DNA of 64,000 nucleotides, from the NCBI GenBank assembly GCA_030789695.1, contig CM061142.1, forward strand, positions 156,894,714 to 156,958,713. The letters are read 5' to 3'. A program made the position numbers and the translations under genes. Positions 59,329 to 64,000 of the stretch are shown piece after piece. The notes under the pieces were generated by a model. It saw only the letters and a list, made by a program, of their open reading frames with translations. It was not told the DNA's origin and made no database searches. Origin of the DNA: Scilla litardierei. Taxonomy: Eukaryota > Streptophyta > Magnoliopsida > Asparagales > Asparagaceae. The stretch's first letter is position 1. Each line of letters begins with the position of its first letter.

Positions 59329-61479
59329 ATGGATGCTCTTAGGATAGGCGGTTCTGGCCGAGGGGCGAGGGATTCTCTAGAGTCCAGGCGGGGCAGGCCC
59401 CGGCTAGTGGGATCAGGTTCCTCTTCCGGGAGTCGTCCCCTCCAGGATAAGGGGAAGGGGAAGCTATTCCCAGACTTCGCCCGTGATGACATGGCGTCGG
59501 TTGCCGTGTGTCTTAACGTGCCCCCGGCTATCCTTCGTACGCCGTCGAGGACCGTTCCTCCGGCGGTCACGGAGATCCGGGAAAGGTATCTCTGCTTCCC
59601 GTACGATGTCCGAGTTCCATTCGTCGACGAGCGGATTTGCCTTCTGAGGAGCAATGAAGTCGACGTCTACGTCGAAATGTTTCGCCTGGGTCTTCGTTTC
59701 CCACTCAATCCCTTCCTTGTCCAGGTCATGGAGTATCTCATGGTGCCCCTTTGCCAGTTCACCCCTTGCTCGATCGCGGTACTGACGGGCTTCGTAACTC
59801 TTTGCTGCACCCGCGGTCTGGAGCCATCTCTCCCCCTTCTCTTCCACTTTTACCAGGTCCAGACGGTCGGGCCGGGGTCATGGCTGCACCTCCGAGCCCG
59901 TTCGAGGAGGGAATGTCTGATCGTGCTACCCCGCTGGTCGGGGGATTGGAGCTCGGATTATGTCTTTGTGGTCTTTTTGGGTGATGCCCAGATTCTGACA
60001 AGCTGGGGCGCGTCCGTCCAGCCTCGCCTACCGTTATCCCTTTCTGACGCTGATCAGGCAGCCGCCGCGCTGCTGTCGGCTCTTCCTTTGGAATCGAAAT
60101 CCATATGGTCTTTGTTGGACGACCTACTCATGAAGGCCGTCTTGTGGTCTCCGGGTAGGTCGTTTTTTCATCTTCGGATCGCCCTATGACTCATCCTGAT
60201 TTCGGTCTCCTTTGCAGGGATGGCCGGCCGCGAGTTCGTCCGTGACGTCGATGAGCTGATCCGCCGTGGAGCTGCTCGGAGCCGAGGTAGTACCTCTGGA
60301 AGGGCGCCTCGGTGGACCGTTGAGGAGGAAGTGCGCCGAGCCGAGCCTTCTGTGGGTAAGGTGGTGGCCGCGCCTCCCGCCTCTCCTTCTGGCGATCCCC
60401 TTCCCGGGGGGGTCACAAGGGCCGGACCCGCCCCGTCAGCCCAAGAGGCAGGGGGTAATGGTGGGTCCGGTGCAGTTCCTCCTGCCCTTGGCGTGCCCCC
60501 TCAGGTTCCCGAGGGTGGGGATGGTGCGAGGCGGAAGCGCTCCCCTCCAGCGCCTTCGGAGCCCCACGGCGGGAAGAGGAGGAAGGAGGACGCGGATCCC
60601 TCCAGTTCGGCGGGTTCCGCGCTTCCTGCGGTGTCCACCGGGGACCCTTCGGTAGCCGTGTCGACCACCCCCCTTGCAGCGTCCTCGCCCGTATCACCGG
60701 GTATCGGGGCCTTGTTGGCGAGCAACATGGCTTCCCTTGTCGTCCTTGGGAGTTCGATGTTTGTCGACCGAGCCTTGGCCCAGCAGGTTGCCGAGGCCTC
60801 CGTCCCTCCCCGGGACCGCAGCTTCCTCAAGAAGATCCCTGCCGACAAGATGTCGGATTCCTTGGTCTGGATCCTTCAACAGGTTTGGTTACCTCGCTAT
60901 CCTCTCTTTCTCTTTATCCTCTTCTTAGCCCATGTCTCGTCTTTTCAGGGTTCAGCGCTTGCTGTGGAGTTGCAGTGTCGAGCCGTCCGCTTGAGGGAGC
61001 TGGAGGAGTCCTCCATGAGGGCTCAGGAGCGGGCCGGGGTGGCTGAGGTGGCTATGACGGAGGCCCAGATGGAGTCTCGGCGTCTCAACCTCCGTGTGGC
61101 CGAGTTGGAGGGACGAGTGGGTGACCTCCAGGGGAAGGTGGAGGATGCTCATCAGTCGGCTGAGGAAGCGACGGAGTCGTTCCGCCTGGAGAGGGAGGAG
61201 CTTCAGAGGGAACTGTCGGATCGGCGCCAGGTGATGCGGCTTGCGGAGGAGGTGGAGAAGGGCGTCGTCGAGACCCTGGGGAAGAGGATCTTCGAGGTTC
61301 TCAGGGAGGCCTTCGGTAAGTATGAAGACCTCATCGCCCCTCGGATCGTCGAAGTCGTCCAGTCTTCCTTCCGGGAATGTGCGGAGCGTGTCCGGCAAGC
61401 CCCTCCACCGGTCGATCCCCCTCGCTCCGAGCAGGGCGAAGTGCCCGAGGATGTGTCCTCCCGAGCTCGGGCTCCCTAA
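59329..61479 (+). CDS. Antisense accessory gene of element G (PF04195-like)
   Basis: Three exons: 59329-60154, 60218-60882 and 60949-61479. The introns are 63 nt (CCGG|GTAGGT..CTTTGCAG|GG, phase 1) and 66 nt (CAACAG|GTTTGG..CTTTTCAG|GG, phase 0), giving 673 aa without interruption. The N-terminal half has the conserved block RYLCFPYDVRVPFVDERIC, VEMFRLGLRFPLNPF, LVPLCQ-like and YVFVVFLGDAQ, resembling the 'putative gypsy type transposon' domain (PF04195). The middle (exon 2) is rich in P, G, S and charged residues and is probably disordered. Exon 3 is a long coiled coil (VELQCRAVRLRELEESSMRA; ELEGRVGDLQGKVEDAHQSA). Its function is unknown; accessory genes antisense to Tat-type elements are a known class. 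Alternative: a captured host gene. The second intron has no in-frame stop, so retention would add 22 hydrophobic residues. Confidence 0.72.
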
Positions 61480-61869
61480 GCAGTCCCTCCCGGCCTTATC
61501 CTCAAATTTTTAAGCATCCGCTTCGCTTTGGGCCAGTCTACTTGAAATGGATCCCTGGCCCCCGCTATCTCCTTCGGCTTCGTTATCGGCTCCGTGGCCA
61601 ATAATTGCTGGTTGCATGGCTGCTAGCTTGGGCTAACTACTTTGGGTCTTTTGTCAACCAATTTTGCTCTGTCGGTGTCGATCTAGCTTCTGTAGGTGAA
61701 GAACTCTGTCATTCGTCGTGAGTGGATTATTTGTAGAGTGTTTCCTTCGCCTTGATTCCCTGTAAATAAGACACATTTTTGTACTCTGGTTAACTATTAT
61801 AAACGAAATTGACTTACTCGGACTTCTCGTGTATTTTGCGTTGCTGCCTCGTTCTTGGCCTAGGATTGG
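61480..61869 (+). other. 3' flank of the antisense gene
   Basis: Contains T-rich sequence and CTGTAAATAAGACACATTTT near 61758-61777, which could act as a poly(A) signal for the antisense gene. No coding sequence. Confidence 0.45.
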
Positions 61870-62400
61870 ATGACGTTCGCGTCGGCTGGGGGAATTGTCC
61901 CCAAACTTATAAGCGCTGGAGTCGGTTGGCGAGGGCAAAAAAAACTCCTCGGCTTAGGTCCGGTCGGCGTCCGTGCCTGCTGGGGGGAACTGCCCCAGAC
62001 TTATGAGCGCAGGAGTCGGCCTGCGAGGGCAAGGTCCCTCGACTTAGAACCGGTCGTCGTTCGCGCTGGCTGGGGGAATTGCCCCCAGACTTATGGGCGC
62101 AGGAGTCGGTCAGCGAGGGTAAAGCTCCTCGGCTTAGGACCGGTCGGCGTCCGTGCCTGCTGGGGGAACTACCCCAGGCTTATGAGCGCGGGAGTCGGTC
62201 TGCGAGGACAAAGTCCCTCGACTTAGAACCGGTCGGCGTTCGCGCTGGCTGGGGGGATCGCCCCCAGACTTATGGGCGCAGGAGTCGGTCGGCGAGGGCG
62301 AGGCTCCTCGGCTTAGGACCGGTCGACGTTCGCACTGGCTGGGGGGATTGCCCCCAGACTTATGGGCGCAGGAGTCGGTCGGCGAGGGCGAGGCTCTTCT
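61870..62400. repeat. 90-bp tandem array, six copies
   Basis: The anchor GCTGGGGG lies at 61885, 61979, 62069, 62159, 62248 and 62338, so the period is 89-94 bp (the 94 reflects an extra A-run). Every unit carries the near-palindrome CTGGGGGAATTGCCCCCAG or a variant, followed by ACTTATG(A/G)GCGC(A/T/G)GGAGTCGG. Units alternate between two types (GTCCGTGCCTGC and GTTCGCGCTGGC), suggesting a 180-bp dimer in part. The short frames are repeat translations. Confidence 0.92.
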
Positions 62401-62630
62401 TCCTCCTCCAGTGAGGTGGCGATCCCCATTCTTTTGCGCTATTGGTGACATGTCAACTCCGTCGGGGATTTAAGAAAAGAAAAAAGGGAATGCATTTGTA
62501 CTCTCAAGAGTCCTATCGGACCGGTACATTTGGAGGAAAAGGAAAAAAGGAAATGAAGCTAGACAGAGGGATGTAAACCTAGATAACTCCCTCTTACTAG
62601 GCTGCAACCGGGGGGAGAGACATCGCCCGC
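62401..62630. other. Non-coding stretch between array and gag
   Basis: Includes AAGAAAAGAAAAAAGGG and GGAAAAGGAAAAAAGG purine runs near 62472-62551 (plus strand). In a complete element protease, RT and integrase would lie here on the minus strand; nothing of them is visible. Confidence 0.6.
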
Positions 62631-63974
62631 TCACTCTATGATGCGGAGGGGACCTTGGACGGTGTTGATCTTCTTCCCCTTGTCTGGCTGTGTGGAGGTC
62701 CCTTCTCCGTGGGCCGGCTCGTCGGCCTGGTTACTGGCGTGCCCCCGGCTCATCAGCTTCTCAATGTCCTTCTTCAAATGCCAGCAGTCTTCCGTGTCAT
62801 GGCCATCGTCCTTATGGTACTTGCAATACTTCTCCCTGTTCTTCCCACCTCTTTTAGCCTTCGGTGGGGGGCAATCAGCTCGCTCTTCCCTCTGCACTTG
62901 GGCGAGGACGGCGTCGGGGGTGGTGTCCCTCGCGCTTTCTCCCCGCTGTCTGTTCCTCGGCCTCTTCTCTGTCCGGTACCCTTCGGGGCTGCCTCGTCCG
63001 CCGTCGCCGCGCTTGGTCCCTCGAGTGGCTTTTCCTGCATCCTCGGCCAAGGCCTCCTTGGTCAGCATGAAGCGTTCGGCCCTCGCCATGATCCCGGGGA
63101 GGTCCTTCGGGGGATCGTTGTGCAGGGACTTCTTGAGGCCTCTGTGGCGAAGCCCTTTCTTAAGGGCCGTCTGGACCACCAGGTCAGGAGGGCTGTTCAC
63201 GTTCAGCCTTTCCGCATTGAAGCGGCGCATGAACTGTCGGAGTGGCTCGGCCGGGCCTTGCACTATGTTGAACAGGTGTTCAGCACCAGGCTTGATCTGC
63301 CTCCCCGCCATGAACTGTTTGCAGAATAACTGGGTGAGCTCCTCGAAGCTGTCGATGGAGCGGCCAGGCAGGCTGTGGTACCAGGTCCTCGCCGCTCCCC
63401 TGAGAGTAGAATAGAAGCCCCGGCAAAGTAAGTCATCGTCAGCTCCCTAGAAGGACATGTCCCCCTCGTAGTCCATCACGTGGTGTCCCGGGTCCCCTAT
63501 CCCGTCGTACTTTCCCAGCACCGGGATCCTGAATCGAGAGGGGACCCGTGCGTCGGTTATTCTCCGTGATAAGGGGCACCGGTCTCTGTGGATGCCCCCG
63601 GGGATGCGGTAGTCGCCGGCCTCTGGCTCGTTCGGGGGTGGAGGAAGCACAGGCGCCAGCGGGGCTGGCTCCACGGCCCTCGCCACGCTGGGGGTCGGGC
63701 TGACCCGGCGCTCCCGACTCCTCCTGCGGGAGCTCCTGCTCCGCCGTGATCGGTCTCTTGAGTGGTGTCGTTCGCTTCTCCTGCGACGGGACGACCGTGA
63801 CTGACGAGACGATGCCGTCATCGATTCGCCCTCCGTCCCTTTGGTTTCTCTTCGGCCCCTTTCACGATAAGGGGAGGAGGCGCGTGACCTCGCCTGACGG
63901 GAGCCGGACAGCGTGAACCGACGCTCTGTGTTCGGTTTCTGGGTCCCGTGGTCGTTGAACACGACGGACCGCAA
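62631..63974 (-). pseudogene. Tat-like Gag of element G, one internal stop
   Basis: A single frame from the ATG at 63974 (true start may be outside the window) to 62631, broken only by a TAG at 63447-63449. Order: arginine/serine-rich N-terminus (RSRRSRSSRRRSRERR), IPVLGKYDGIGDPGHHV (usual Gag entry), then after the stop STLRGAARTWYHSLPG and SFEELTQLFCKQF, LNVNSPPDLVVQTALKKGL, LMARAERF-like, and a terminal CKYHKDDGHDTEDCW finger. These are hallmarks of the Tat/Athila type of retrotransposon Gag. One base change separates it from an open frame, so decay is recent or the product could be truncated. Pol does not follow. Confidence 0.85.
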
Positions 63975-64000
63975 GTGTGGGGGACCCCCCGCCCATCGAT

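Larger units (their letters stand above)
47812..64000 (-). mobile_element. Tat-like gypsy element G lacking pol
   Basis: A minus-strand element entering from the right edge: gag (63974-62631), a 90-bp tandem array (61870-62400), an antisense spliced gene (59329-61479), a purine tract (58715-58728) and a 3' LTR (58714-58321 continued at 48373-47812) ending in copia F. The LTR is split by element D. No protease, RT, RNase H or integrase lies between gag and LTR. The Gag type (CKYHKDDGHDTEDCW) and an antisense gene before the 3' LTR fit the Tat lineage. CAGAG at 47807-47811 would be one copy of its target duplication. Confidence 0.75.

Noticed and set aside
62638..63414. Two overlapping plus-strand frames of 224-258 aa
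   Set aside because: They are antisense to the Tat-like gag, whose frame holds all the recognisable motifs; no splice or promoter signals support them.

Overview
This window is plant nuclear DNA: a retrotransposon-packed intergenic region with one ordinary host gene that I can recognise. The plant call rests on Ty1/copia, Ty3/gypsy chromovirus (Tekay/Del-like) and Tat-like elements, a plant-type L1 LINE, Helitron/hAT/MITE DNA elements, U2-type GT-AG introns of 60-90 nt and a receptor kinase of the plant-only LRK10L family. The GC-rich coding sequence of that kinase would fit a monocot or magnoliid, but I cannot name the species. One host gene in 64 kb suggests a large, repeat-rich genome.

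Layout. 1-30359: a minus-strand copia element (A) that keeps only a broken gag. It is host to four later arrivals: Helitron-like units and a minisatellite (1379-6765) with a LINE inside them (2680-4784), all in its 3' LTR; a plus-strand Tekay-like gypsy element C (8226-18362, TSD GCCTC) in its gag; and a second minus-strand copia, B (21013-29619, TSD AAACC), in its 5' LTR. A sits against a truncated plus-strand Tat-like element I (30360-32400). 32401-36700: a gene island with an LRK10L-type receptor kinase on the minus strand (32932-34982, two exons) and a hAT-type non-autonomous transposon (35168-36282, TSD CACACAAC) about 185 bp upstream of its start codon. 36700-38105: a long-inverted-repeat DNA element. 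38110-46067: decayed copia H, with a short-LTR copia E (38320-44763, TSD GTAAT) and a MITE (45239-45411) inside it. 46068-47811: the 3' end of minus-strand copia F. 47812-64000: a minus-strand Tat-like element G that has gag, a 90-bp tandem array and an antisense spliced gene but no visible pol. A very young, structurally intact Tekay-like element D (48374-58315, TSD GTCGT) lies in G's 3' LTR.

How the parts work together. D is the only element here that looks able to move by itself: LTRs differing at about six bases, complete gag, protease, RT, RNase H, integrase and chromodomain. In both C and D a GT-AG intron of about 90 nt sits exactly between gag and protease, so unspliced RNA would give Gag and spliced RNA Gag-Pol. 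A (gag only) and B (pol only) are related copia elements that each lack what the other has. G carries an antisense three-exon gene with its own TATA box and an intact 673-aa product; element I has a decayed homologue. The order of insertion can be read from the nesting and the target-site duplications.
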